Source of the DNA: Dyadobacter fermentans DSM 18053 | GTDB taxonomy: Bacteria > Bacteroidota > Bacteroidia > Cytophagales > Spirosomataceae | Assembly: GCF_000023125.1 (NCBI RefSeq) | Contig: NC_013037.1 | Span: forward strand, 6,364,501-6,428,500 | DNA length: 64,000 nucleotides | Direction of reading: 5' to 3' | Part shown: piece by piece, positions 44,486-53,413 of the stretch | How positions within the stretch are numbered: position 1 is the first letter of the stretch | How the letters are laid out: the number at the start of each line of letters is the position of its first letter | Position numbers and translations under genes: made by a program | Notes under the pieces: generated by a model | What the model was told of the DNA's origin: nothing | Seen by the model: the letters and a program-made list of their open reading frames with translations, nothing else | The model's database searches: none

Positions 44486-46861
44486 ATGAAAGCATTACTA
44501 TTAGCCATGACATTTCTTTTAGCTGCCAATCTTTACGCACAGGAGGGCACGCAGGTCGTCCGCGGGACCGTCCGCGACGAGGTTTCCAAATCACCGGTGA
44601 TCGGCGCGTCGGTGCTGCTCGTGCGGGAAGCAGGCGAGAGCCCGGTAGGTGCCGTTACCGACGTCCGGGGCGATTTCAGCATTCCGGGTGTGCCGATGGG
44701 CCGCCAGTCGTTTCAGGTAACAATGGTCGGATATGAGCCGCAGCGACTGTCGAATATCGTCGTGACGGCTGGTAAGGAGGTGGTTTTGAATGTAGCCATG
44801 ACCGAGGCGGTGCAAAACCTGAACGAGGTGGTGGTGACGGCAGATCGCAAGAACGACAAAACCAAAACCAACAACGAGCTGTCGCTGGTGAGCGGCCGGT
44901 CGTTTAATGTGGATGATACCAAACGATATGCCGGTGCATTGGGCGACCCGTCGCGTATGGCGGCCAATTTCGCGGGCGTGGTGTCGGGCGACGATTCCCG
45001 CAACGACATTGTGGTGCGCGGAAACTCGCCATCCGGCACGCTTTGGCAGTTAGAAGGCCTCAATATCCCCAATCCCAACCACTTTGGCTCATTTGCCGCC
45101 ACGGGCGGACCCGTGAGCATGCTGAACAACAACGTGCTCGGCAAGTCCGACTTTCTTACCGGGGCCTTTCCCGCCCAGTACGGCAATGCCCTAGCAGCCG
45201 TGTTTGACCTGCAACTACGTGAGGGCAATAATCAGAAACATGAATTAATGGGGCAGGTGGGGTTCAACGGTTTTGAACTTGGGGCCGAAGGTCCTTTTTC
45301 CAAAAATTCAAAAGCATCGTTCCTCTTGAATTACCGCTATTCCACGCTCGGGCTGTTTAAGGCGCTCGGTTTGCAGTTCGGCACCGGCACGGCCATTCCC
45401 GATTATCAGGATTTGAACTTCAAAGTAGCCGTGCCGACCGGTGCGAAAGGAAAACTTACGCTATTTGGCATAACCGGAAGCAGCGACGTCAATTTTTTGG
45501 GGAACGAGGTTGATACCACGCTCACAAATCTCTATGGAACAGAGAATACCAATACGCGTGTCAGATACGGGACAAACATTTTCGGACTGGCCTACGAACA
45601 CAACATCAGTCCCAAAACCTTCGCGAAACTGACCCTCGGCATGAGCACCACGCGGGAGCGTTTCAGCGGCGATTCGATCAGCAATGTAACCCGCGAGGCG
45701 TTCCTGAGCGGCGAAGCCCGGTATAATACATCCAAATACTCGGCTGTTTTGAATGTAAGACATAAAATGGATGCCAAAAACAGCCTCTACGGCGGCGTGA
45801 CGGTGGATTTGCTCGATTTTGACCTTTACAGCCGGTCCATTTATCAGGGTGGGAAGATCGACACCGTGAGGGCGAATGTGCGCGGTGAAAAAACGGTGCT
45901 CACGCAGGCTTACGCACAATGGAAGCACCGGCTGTCGACCGGCCTTATTTTCACTACCGGCGTGCATTTCCAGCATTATAACCTGAACAACAATGTAGCG
46001 GTGGAGCCGCGGGCGGGTTTGCAATATACATTCGGCAAAGGGCAGTCGGTGAGCGTGGGCTATGGGCTGAACAGCCAGGCGCAGAACATTTACACTTATT
46101 TTGTACAAACGCCGGGAGAATCGGGGCCGGTGCGGACCAACAAGGACCTGGGTTTTACCAAAAGCCATCATTTTATGCTGAGCTATCAGAATCGCCTGAC
46201 TGATAACCTGTTGCTGAAAATCGAGCCTTACTACCAAAAATTGTTCGATGTGCCGGTGGAGCAGCGCCCGTCCACTTACTCGGCGCTGAATATGGGCGCT
46301 TCCTTTGGCCCGTCCGACCGGGATAGCCTGGTCAACGGAGGCACAGGGCACAATATGGGTATCGAAATGACCCTGGAAAGGTATTTCAACAAAGGCTACT
46401 ATTTCCTGCTCACGACTTCGCTCTTCGATTCGAAATACAAAGGCAGCGACAAGGTGGAGCGCAACACGGCATTCAACACGCGCTACGTGGTTAATGTGCT
46501 GGGAGGCAAAGAGTTTCGGTTGGGGCGTGATAATTTGCTGAGTGCCAATATCAAAACATCGCTCGTGGGTGGCAAATACATTACCCCGCTCAACCTGGCC
46601 GCCTCTCGGCTCCGGGGCTCGGCTGCCTACGACGAAAACCGTGCCTATTCGCTCCGGCAGAGCGCTTACTTTCGGACCGACATCCGGTTTTCGTACCGCC
46701 GCGAAATGCGGAGAAGCACGATGGAATTTTCGATGGATTTGCAGAACGTCACAGCCCGCAAAAACATTTTCCAGCAAACCTATAATCCACGCACGAACGA
46801 GCTCGTGAACCAGTATCAGCAGCCGTTCTTCCCGGTACCTTATTTCCGGTATACATTTTAA
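44486..46861 (+). CDS. TonB-dependent receptor
   Basis: A 791-residue outer-membrane receptor: signal peptide (LLLAMTFLLAANLYAQ), CarboxypepD_reg domain (VVRGTVRDEVSKSPVIGASV), plug (NLNEVVVTADRKN, RNDIVVRGNSPSGTLWQLEG, AQYGNALAAVFDLQLREG) and barrel ending in a terminal Phe. Divergent from the ECF sigma gene and followed 49 bp later by a LytS/LytTR pair on the same strand. The substrate is not shown; the sigma/anti-sigma neighbour suggests iron or another regulated nutrient. Confidence 0.85.
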   Translation: MKALLLAMTFLLAANLYAQEGTQVVRGTVRDEVSKSPVIGASVLLVREAGESPVGAVTDVRGDFSIPGVPMGRQSFQVTMVGYEPQRLSNIVVTAGKEVVLNVAMTEAVQNLNEVVVTADRKNDKTKTNNELSLVSGRSFNVDDTKRYAGALGDPSRMAANFAGVVSGDDSRNDIVVRGNSPSGTLWQLEGLNIPNPNHFGSFAATGGPVSMLNNNVLGKSDFLTGAFPAQYGNALAAVFDLQLREGNNQKHELMGQVGFNGFELGAEGPFSKNSKASFLLNYRYSTLGLFKALGLQFGTGTAIPDYQDLNFKVAVPTGAKGKLTLFGITGSSDVNFLGNEVDTTLTNLYGTENTNTRVRYGTNIFGLAYEHNISPKTFAKLTLGMSTTRERFSGDSISNVTREAFLSGEARYNTSKYSAVLNVRHKMDAKNSLYGGVTVDLLDFDLYSRSIYQGGKIDTVRANVRGEKTVLTQAYAQWKHRLSTGLIFTTGVHFQHYNLNNNVAVEPRAGLQYTFGKGQSVSVGYGLNSQAQNIYTYFVQTPGESGPVRTNKDLGFTKSHHFMLSYQNRLTDNLLLKIEPYYQKLFDVPVEQRPSTYSALNMGASFGPSDRDSLVNGGTGHNMGIEMTLERYFNKGYYFLLTTSLFDSKYKGSDKVERNTAFNTRYVVNVLGGKEFRLGRDNLLSANIKTSLVGGKYITPLNLAASRLRGSAAYDENRAYSLRQSAYFRTDIRFSYRREMRRSTMEFSMDLQNVTARKNIFQQTYNPRTNELVNQYQQPFFPVPYFRYTF

Positions 46862-46910
46862 TTGAAATTTGGCGGGTAAACGAGTAGTTTGCCCGCCGAA
46901 ATTCACTGCG

Positions 46911-47939
46911 ATGAAAGAAAACGCTTACACGCTCAACGACAGGAAATGGCGCATGATCGGCATCCCGCTTCTGGGTATGGTCATCCCCCTGATGCTCCAT
47001 TTCGACGAGTTCCTGAAATTAAGCCGGCTTTTCTTTCTCAGCTTCCTCATGTCGACATTGCTTACCCTCACATTCTGGGAGGGTAACCGGTACATCATCA
47101 TCTGGATGCGCCGGATTTTTCCGGAATATAGTCAGACCGGCCGGCGGATAGCGGCACAAGCCCTGCTGGCGGTAGCGTACGTGTTACTGGTTTGCCTGCT
47201 CCTGGATGAGCTATACTACAAGCCGGTTTACCACGTGAGCGTGCTCGCGGTAGGGTTCAGGATCAGCATTGTGCCTACGGTGATCGTTTACCTGGTGTAT
47301 GAAGCCGTTTATTTTTTTGATGCCTGGAAAATGAATGTAAGGAAAACGGAAGCGCTGATGCGCGAGAATGTGCAGTCGCAGCTGGAAGTGCTCAAAAACC
47401 AGCTGGACCCGCATTTTTTGTTCAATAGCATGAATACGCTGGCGGCGCTCATCGACGATGAAAATACCGCTGCCCAGGATTACCTCGAAAAGCTCTCGGA
47501 CGTGTACCGTTACGTGCTCGTGAGCCGCAACAAGAACACGGTTCCGCTGAGTGAGGAAATCGCGTTTGTGGACGCTTATGTGTATCTCAATAAAATCCGG
47601 TTCAGGGACAATTTGCAGGTGGAAAAGCAGCTTTCCGGCACCACATTGGCACACTATATTGCCCCGCTGAGCCTGCAAATGCTGATCGAGAATGCGATCA
47701 AGCATAATGTAGCTACGCGCGAGAACCCGCTTGTGATTGCCATCCGTGACGACGGCGACGGGTACCTTGCAGTTGAAAATAACATTTCAGAAAAAACCAT
47801 CCTGGAAAAATCCACGCGCGTGGGCTTGCAGAACATCATCAACCGCTACGGCCTTCTGACCGACAAAGAGGTGAAAGTAACGCGCGATGAGGCACAATTT
47901 ACCGTCAGGATTCCGCTGCTGGACCAATCGGTTGAATAA
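46911..47939 (+). CDS. LytS-type sensor histidine kinase (pair 3)
   Basis: A 342-residue kinase with four membrane segments in the first 140 residues. His_kinase motif LKNQLDPHFLFNSMNTLAAL, ATPase motif LSLQMLIENAIKHN and VGLQNIINRYGLLTDK follow. The ATG at 46911 gives a normal N-terminus. Just downstream of the TonB receptor, so the pair may report on its use. Confidence 0.9.
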   Translation: MKENAYTLNDRKWRMIGIPLLGMVIPLMLHFDEFLKLSRLFFLSFLMSTLLTLTFWEGNRYIIIWMRRIFPEYSQTGRRIAAQALLAVAYVLLVCLLLDELYYKPVYHVSVLAVGFRISIVPTVIVYLVYEAVYFFDAWKMNVRKTEALMRENVQSQLEVLKNQLDPHFLFNSMNTLAALIDDENTAAQDYLEKLSDVYRYVLVSRNKNTVPLSEEIAFVDAYVYLNKIRFRDNLQVEKQLSGTTLAHYIAPLSLQMLIENAIKHNVATRENPLVIAIRDDGDGYLAVENNISEKTILEKSTRVGLQNIINRYGLLTDKEVKVTRDEAQFTVRIPLLDQSVE

Positions 47940-47978
47940 AAAACACATGACACCGGGGCGAACGAACGCCCGATAGCT

Positions 47979-48746
47979 ATGAAAATACTGATTATCGAAG
48001 ACGAATATCCCGCAGCCGAAAGGCTGGAAAAGCTGATCAAAAAACTCGACCCGCGCATGGAGGTGCGGGCGGTGCTGGAAAGCGTGGAAGCCGCCCGCAA
48101 ATGGTTCGCGAATGCCGAGCCGGTGGACTTGATATTTTCCGATATCCAGCTCGCCGACGGGCTCAGTTTCCAAATATTCGAAGAATTCCCCGCCCACAGC
48201 CCGATAATTTTCACCACCTCGTACGACGAGTACGCGATCAAGGCATTCCGCGTCAAGAGCATCGACTATCTTTTGAAACCGATCAAACTGCCGGAACTCG
48301 CTGATGCGATCCGCAAGTATGAAGAAATTCGGGAGGATTTTTCGCCCAAGGCCTACGCCCGGAAGGTCGAAAGCCTGCTTGATAGCCTCGAAATGACCAA
48401 ACGGCCTTTTAAAACAAGGTTTCTCGTCAAAAACGGCGAACAGCTGATCCCTATCAACCAGGAGCACGTCGCGTATTTCTTCACGGCCAATGAAATGTCT
48501 TGCCTTGTCGCCACCGACGGCCGGCAATACCTGGTAGATTACAAGCTGGAAGAGCTGGAATCGCTGGTGGACCCGATGAATTTCTTCCGGCTCAACCGCC
48601 AGTTCATCGCCCGCATCGACGCCATTCAAAAAATTCACACCTATTTCAATGGTAAACTCAAAATAGAGCTCCGCCCGCAGGCATCACAGGAAATCGTGGT
48701 GAGCCGGGAGAAAGCGCCCGCATTTAAGGCGTGGCTCGAAACCTAG
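47979..48746 (+). CDS. LytTR-type response regulator (pair 3)
   Basis: A 255-residue regulator: receiver with ED at residues 7-8, phospho-acceptor D55 (LIFSDIQLADG) and Lys in DYLLKPIKLPEL, then a LytTR domain (VAYFFTANEMSCLVA, NFFRLNRQFIARIDAIQKIH). It lies 39 bp after the kinase. Confidence 0.9.
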   Translation: MKILIIEDEYPAAERLEKLIKKLDPRMEVRAVLESVEAARKWFANAEPVDLIFSDIQLADGLSFQIFEEFPAHSPIIFTTSYDEYAIKAFRVKSIDYLLKPIKLPELADAIRKYEEIREDFSPKAYARKVESLLDSLEMTKRPFKTRFLVKNGEQLIPINQEHVAYFFTANEMSCLVATDGRQYLVDYKLEELESLVDPMNFFRLNRQFIARIDAIQKIHTYFNGKLKIELRPQASQEIVVSREKAPAFKAWLET

Positions 48747-48835
48747 CGCGCGTCATCTTTGTGTAACCCGTCCCAGGGATTTTGTAGACTAAAATAATAG
48801 GCGGCTCGCGTTTTCGTGATTTGTATCCGCTTATT

Positions 48836-48843
48836 TACCTTTG
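48836..48843 (+). promoter_or_regulatory. Bacteroidota -7 element before the hybrid kinase
   Basis: TACCTTTG, an exact TAnnTTTG, 31 bp before the ATG. A TTTG lies only about 12 bp upstream, shorter than the usual -33 spacing. Confidence 0.4.
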
Positions 48844-48874
48844 TCCCGAACCATCCCGCTAAAATTCGGTTCGC

Positions 48875-51007
48875 ATGATGAAAATCCCTTTGCGCCCGTT
48901 GTCCCGGGCATTGTTTATCTGGACTATCCTGCTCGTAGTCATACTGGGATCGTTCGTGTTTGTGATCTTGCTGACGCGCGTCAAATCGCAGACGATCCGG
49001 CAGAATATCCAGGAGCTCAGCAAAGACGTGAACGGCTACCAGAGGATCGATACCTGCATTTCATTGCTGTATGTGGCCGAAAACAACAGCCGATTATTCA
49101 TCATCACGCAGGATTCGGCCTATTTCCGCTCCTTTACCAGTCAGCTGCAAACCGTTTCCAATATCCTTACCGAGTTTGAAACCGAGCGCAATCACCGGCC
49201 ATCCGCATTATCGGGACTGGTGGAAAGCAAGCGCGAGCGCAACGACGAGTTTATCCGGATGAAAATCCTCGTCGACAGCCTGTTCGCGCTCTCCGTGCAG
49301 CGCAGCGAGCAGGGCGGGCAGGAACCGGCCCCGCAGCGACCGGCGATCAAGGTCAAGAAGACTTCCAAAGTCGATTCGGTGATCGTGGAAGACCCTCAAA
49401 AGAAAAAGCGGGGCCTTTTCAAGCGGATCGCCGACGCGATTTCCAACAAGGGCGACAACGACGTAACCAAGGAAAAAACGAAAGTCATCATCCAGCGCGA
49501 CTCGCTGATCATCCCTCCAATGCTACCGCGGGACCTCGATCTGAGCCGTTATGAAGAATACAACCGCGTAAAAAGGCAGCTCAACGACGCGGAGCGGCGG
49601 TTGCTTTTTCTGAACGGAGAGCTTTTTGCGAACCTGCAATTGACGCTCAAAACGCTGAAAGCCGCCGAAGAGGAGAAAGCAAGGGCAGTCCGACGTTTGC
49701 TGCTATCCGAAACCTCCGACGAGTTTGAAGAAGTAAACCTGCTTTTCTGGGCCGGGGCTATGGTGGTGATGCTGATGACGATCATCATCATCCGAAACCT
49801 CGTGAAACTTTACCGCAACGACGTCACCATTGTCCGGTACGCCTCCATGGCCACCGAGGCCGCGAAGCAGAAGGGTGAATTCCTCGCGCAGGTCACGCAC
49901 GAAATTAGGACGCCGCTCAATGCGATCATCGGGTTTTCGCAGCTGATGGACACCCAGCGCCTCGACGGGCAGGAAAAAGAAAGCGTGGACGCCATCCAGA
50001 GTTCGTCCCGCATATTGCTCACCCTGGTGAACGACCTGCTCGATTTCTCCAAACTCGAAAGCGGAAAGCTGACATTGCAATACCAGCCATTCAACCCGGT
50101 GGATGCGGTGAACGAGGTGGTGGCGCTTATGCGCGTGCTGGCCAGCGAAAAGAACATCGAAATTGAACCGAAAATCGCCATCGGAAACCGGGTATGCCTG
50201 CTGGGCGACGAGTTCAGGGTCAAGCAGGTGGTGATCAACCTGCTCAGCAATGCGATCAAATTCACGCCTGCCCGCGGGAAAGTGGTGGTGGAAGCCAGCC
50301 TCGACCAGTCCGAAGGGCAAAAGAAATGTTTGAAGATCAGGGTAAAAGACTCCGGGATCGGCATTGCGCCGGAGCATCTCAAGGAAATATTTGAGGATTT
50401 CAAACAGATCGGCGCCGCCTCGGCGGGGAAGCCGGGAACCGGGCTCGGGCTGGCAATCTGCAAGCGCATTGTGGAGCTGCATGGCGGAAAAATCTCCGTC
50501 GAAAGCGTCGTGGGCAAAGGTTCGGAGTTCAAAATAGGTATACCGATGACCGTAGCCGAAAAGGCGAGCGCGCCGCCGCAGGTCCGCAGCACTTTGCCGG
50601 AGGTTTCTCTGGCGGATTTTAAAGGTAAAAAAGTGCTGGTGGCCGACGATACCAAGCTGAACCTGGTGTTAATGAGCAGGTTGCTGGAAAAGCATGGACT
50701 GGCATTTGACCTGGTAGGTTCCGGCGACGACGCCCTCGATCGCTTTGAAAGCGGGCATTACGACCTCGTTATCACCGACATTCACATGCCCGGCATGGAC
50801 GGCACCGAACTTACGCGTCACATCCGCCGCAGCACCGACCCGACGAAGGCCGCCATACCGGTGATCGGTTTCACCGGCGACCTTTCCGACCGCGACAAGG
50901 ATTACTACGCAGCCCTCGGGATCAGCGGTGTTTTGAACAAACCATTCTCGGAAAAGGAATTCCTGACCGTGCTCAGCCACGCTTTCGGCACGCAGGGAAC
51001 CCGATAA
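48875..51007 (+). CDS. Hybrid sensor histidine kinase/receiver
   Basis: A 710-residue membrane kinase. One membrane helix at residues 13-33, an extracytoplasmic region of about 250 residues with a long helical, charged linker, a second helix (LLFWAGAMVVMLMTIIIIRN), then HisKA (VTHEIRTPLNAIIGFSQLM), HATPase (NLLSNAIKFTPARG, GTGLGLAICKRIVELHGG) and a C-terminal receiver with phospho-acceptor in LVITDIHMPGMDGTE and Lys in GVLNKPFSEKEF. The ligand is unknown. No DNA-binding output is fused, so it needs a phosphotransfer partner elsewhere. Confidence 0.9.
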   Translation: MMKIPLRPLSRALFIWTILLVVILGSFVFVILLTRVKSQTIRQNIQELSKDVNGYQRIDTCISLLYVAENNSRLFIITQDSAYFRSFTSQLQTVSNILTEFETERNHRPSALSGLVESKRERNDEFIRMKILVDSLFALSVQRSEQGGQEPAPQRPAIKVKKTSKVDSVIVEDPQKKKRGLFKRIADAISNKGDNDVTKEKTKVIIQRDSLIIPPMLPRDLDLSRYEEYNRVKRQLNDAERRLLFLNGELFANLQLTLKTLKAAEEEKARAVRRLLLSETSDEFEEVNLLFWAGAMVVMLMTIIIIRNLVKLYRNDVTIVRYASMATEAAKQKGEFLAQVTHEIRTPLNAIIGFSQLMDTQRLDGQEKESVDAIQSSSRILLTLVNDLLDFSKLESGKLTLQYQPFNPVDAVNEVVALMRVLASEKNIEIEPKIAIGNRVCLLGDEFRVKQVVINLLSNAIKFTPARGKVVVEASLDQSEGQKKCLKIRVKDSGIGIAPEHLKEIFEDFKQIGAASAGKPGTGLGLAICKRIVELHGGKISVESVVGKGSEFKIGIPMTVAEKASAPPQVRSTLPEVSLADFKGKKVLVADDTKLNLVLMSRLLEKHGLAFDLVGSGDDALDRFESGHYDLVITDIHMPGMDGTELTRHIRRSTDPTKAAIPVIGFTGDLSDRDKDYYAALGISGVLNKPFSEKEFLTVLSHAFGTQGTR

Positions 51008-51128
51008 TCCGCGTTGCATGATAAGGAAATGATCATCAGATATTTATAATGCGCTTTATTTTAAAAGTTTAAAAATATATTTGAATCATTATTCCCTTAT
51101 TCACAACATTCTCAAAACGAGCTTGATC

Positions 51129-51515
51129 ATGGCAAAAACAGATTTCAAATCCGTTGATGAATACCAGGATACATTTCAGGGTGAGAAAAAGGAACGGTTG
51201 CAGGCGATCCGGCAGACGATCCGCGAGGCCGCTCCCGACGCCGAGGAGGTGATCAGCTACCAGATTCCCGCTTACAAGCATTTCGGTTTTTTGATTTACT
51301 ACTCCGCTGCCAAAAACCACATTTCATTATCCTATCCGTACAGCGCGGCGCTGCTGGCAGAGTTTAAAACGGAGCTTTCCAAATACAAAATGAGCAAATC
51401 GGCGCTGCAGTTGCCCGATAAGGAACCCCTGCCGCTGGACCTGATCAAACGCATTGTGCAATACCGCATGAAGGAAAACGAGCTGGCGGCCGCTTCGAAG
51501 CCCTCGAAAAAGTGA
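51129..51515 (+). CDS. DUF1801/YdhG-like protein
   Basis: A 128-residue soluble protein. The motif KKERLQAIRQTIREAAPDAE followed by VISYQIPAYKHFGFLIYYSA matches the DUF1801 fold seen in YdhG-like putative iron chaperones. The ATG at 51129 is used; the frame upstream has no family-like text. Function not established. Confidence 0.75.
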   Translation: MAKTDFKSVDEYQDTFQGEKKERLQAIRQTIREAAPDAEEVISYQIPAYKHFGFLIYYSAAKNHISLSYPYSAALLAEFKTELSKYKMSKSALQLPDKEPLPLDLIKRIVQYRMKENELAAASKPSKK

Positions 51516-51528
51516 ATGGTGCGCGGGC

Positions 51529-51594
51529 ATGACGTTTCTCAGTATCGCAGCTAAGCGCCATCAGTTTTCTAACGGCAACAGCCCGGTATTTTTG
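51529..51594 (+). promoter_or_regulatory. Fnr-like palindrome and -7 element before the 601-residue gene
   Basis: ATGA-CGTTTC-TCAG at 51529-51542 differs by one base from the ATGA-N6-TCAT seen before hemN. An exact -7 element TATTTTTG lies at 51587-51594. The palindrome centre is about 58 bp from the end of the -7 element, some 22 bp further than at hemN, close to a class I activator position. The -7 element ends 1 bp before the annotated ATG. Confidence 0.35.
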
Positions 51595-51595
51595 G

Positions 51596-53401
51596 ATGAA
51601 TTATCAAGACCTCATCCAAAACATGATGCCGCATACATTTCATATCCCGGTCCTCGGGCTGGGATATTCCATCGATACCCCCATTAAAGTCGCCAAATAT
51701 GGCATTTCATCGGTCGCGTCCATCGTCGACGACGAGCTGATCGAGCGCATGCGTGTGCATTATGCCCGCCAGTGCGGCGAGGACGACACGCCCATTACCA
51801 AATCCGAGCCCGACTACCGCGCCCGGAGGATTACCGCCTACCTCGACCTGATGCACGCCATTGTGATCGACGAATTCGAACAGCTGAAAAGCCAGCCACT
51901 GGGCCGCAATAACGACATCGACCGCTATTTCGGCCTGTTACCGGCACATTCGGAACTCAAAATGCGCTATGAAACTGTGCTGGCCATGCCCGATGGCCAC
52001 GACAAGGATGTGGAAGCGACCGCGCTGAGGGCACAAATGATCGCCGGAGATATTGACGTGAACATCATGTCGAAGGTCGATAAAATGAATACGGACGCCG
52101 ACGGTAACCTTCTCGAAGAGATTTTTACAGATGCATTGGCCGCGCTGAGGGGCTTTGCGCAGAGCAAATTATCGTCCTCGATCATATTGTCGGCAGGGAT
52201 GAACCCACGCCTTTACAGCTACCTCGAAAGTTTCGCCGATTTTTTTCCTGATGCCGAAGGAAACTTCCGCAAGAAAGTGATCCTCAAAGTGAGCGATTAC
52301 CGTTCGGCACTCATCCAGGCCAAGTTCCTGGCAAAAAAGGGCATCTGGGTTTCGGAGTTCCGCATCGAGTCGGGGCTGAATTGCGGAGGGCACGCTTTTG
52401 CGACGGAGGGCAACTTACTGGGGCCTGTTTTGGAGGAATTCAAAAACCGGCGCGTCGAAATGTTTACCGAAATGCTTGCGCTTTATGAAGCTGCATTGGA
52501 AAGCAAAGGCATTGCGCCCGTACACGCGCCGCGCACGCGCATCTCCGTGCAGGGCGGGATCGGTACGGCCGAGGAGAATGCTTTTTTGCTGAAACATTAC
52601 GGCATTGAGGCAACAGGCTGGGGAAGCCCGTTTCTGCTCGTGCCGGAAGTGACGAACGTGGATCAACCTACGTTGCATAACATGGCCAATGCCGGTCGCG
52701 ACGACTATTTTGTGAGCGACTCGTCGCCGTTGGGCGTATTGTTCAATAACTTCAAAAACAGCAGCGCCGAAAAGCAGCGGCTCGAACGCATTGCCAAAGG
52801 CCGGCCGGGCAGTCCGTGCAACAAACGTTACCTCGTGTCGAACACCGAGTTTACCCAGGAACCGATCTGCACGGCTTCACGGCAGTATCAGCAGTTGAAA
52901 ATAAAGCAATTAATGGCCCTCGATCCGCAGCCTGCCGACTTGCAGGAGCAGATCGGCGCGGTAACGGAGAAATTGTGCCTCTGCGACGGCCTGAGCACCG
53001 CGGCGCTGATCAAAAACAACCTCATGGAGCCGCGCGAAAATAGTGCGGTAGCCATTTGTCCGGGGCCTAATTTGGCCTGGTTTTCAGGTATTTACTCGCT
53101 GGATGAAATGGTAGGACATATTTATGGCAAGGTAGACTTGCTGGCGAAGAACCTGCGTCCGAATATGTTCATCAACGAACTCAATCTGTACGTCGATTAT
53201 CTCAAAAAGGACATCGAACGCCACACGGCTGCGCTCAATGACAAGAAGGCGAAATACTTTTCAAAATTCCGCGCCAATTTGCAGGAAGGGATCAATTATT
53301 ACAAAAAACTGATCCCTGAAATTACCAATCAGACGGTTGCGTACCGGCAGGAAATGATGGCGCAGCTGGAAGCGATCGAGGGGAGGTTGGCCGGATGCTA
53401 A
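51596..53401 (+). CDS. Uncharacterised 601-residue cysteine-containing protein, possibly FMN TIM-barrel-like
   Basis: A large soluble protein of a group I recall only as hypothetical in Bacteroidota. Sections such as ESGLNCGGHAFATEGNLLG and RISVQGGIGTAEENAFLLKH, then ATGWGSPFLLVPEVTNVDQ, recall flavin TIM barrels of the nitronate monooxygenase type. C408, C425, C461, C463 and C488 cluster in the C-terminal half and could hold a metal or Fe-S cluster. If the -7 element just upstream is used, translation may be leaderless or start at M10/M11 (51623/51626). Convergent with the regulator gene (stops overlap by 4 bp). Confidence 0.6.
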   Translation: MNYQDLIQNMMPHTFHIPVLGLGYSIDTPIKVAKYGISSVASIVDDELIERMRVHYARQCGEDDTPITKSEPDYRARRITAYLDLMHAIVIDEFEQLKSQPLGRNNDIDRYFGLLPAHSELKMRYETVLAMPDGHDKDVEATALRAQMIAGDIDVNIMSKVDKMNTDADGNLLEEIFTDALAALRGFAQSKLSSSIILSAGMNPRLYSYLESFADFFPDAEGNFRKKVILKVSDYRSALIQAKFLAKKGIWVSEFRIESGLNCGGHAFATEGNLLGPVLEEFKNRRVEMFTEMLALYEAALESKGIAPVHAPRTRISVQGGIGTAEENAFLLKHYGIEATGWGSPFLLVPEVTNVDQPTLHNMANAGRDDYFVSDSSPLGVLFNNFKNSSAEKQRLERIAKGRPGSPCNKRYLVSNTEFTQEPICTASRQYQQLKIKQLMALDPQPADLQEQIGAVTEKLCLCDGLSTAALIKNNLMEPRENSAVAICPGPNLAWFSGIYSLDEMVGHIYGKVDLLAKNLRPNMFINELNLYVDYLKKDIERHTAALNDKKAKYFSKFRANLQEGINYYKKLIPEITNQTVAYRQEMMAQLEAIEGRLAGC

Positions 53402-53413
53402 TTGCGCATCCGG
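53391..53413. terminator. Hairpin over convergent stops
   Basis: A perfect 8-bp stem (CCGGATGC / GCATCCGG) with a 7-nt loop spans the overlapping stop codons of the 601-residue gene and the regulator gene. There is no T-tract, so its terminator role is uncertain. Confidence 0.35.

Noticed and set aside
45461..46906. 481-codon minus-strand frame opposite the TonB receptor
   Set aside because: Antisense shadow of a high-GC coding region; sequence is rich in His and Arg with no family pattern.
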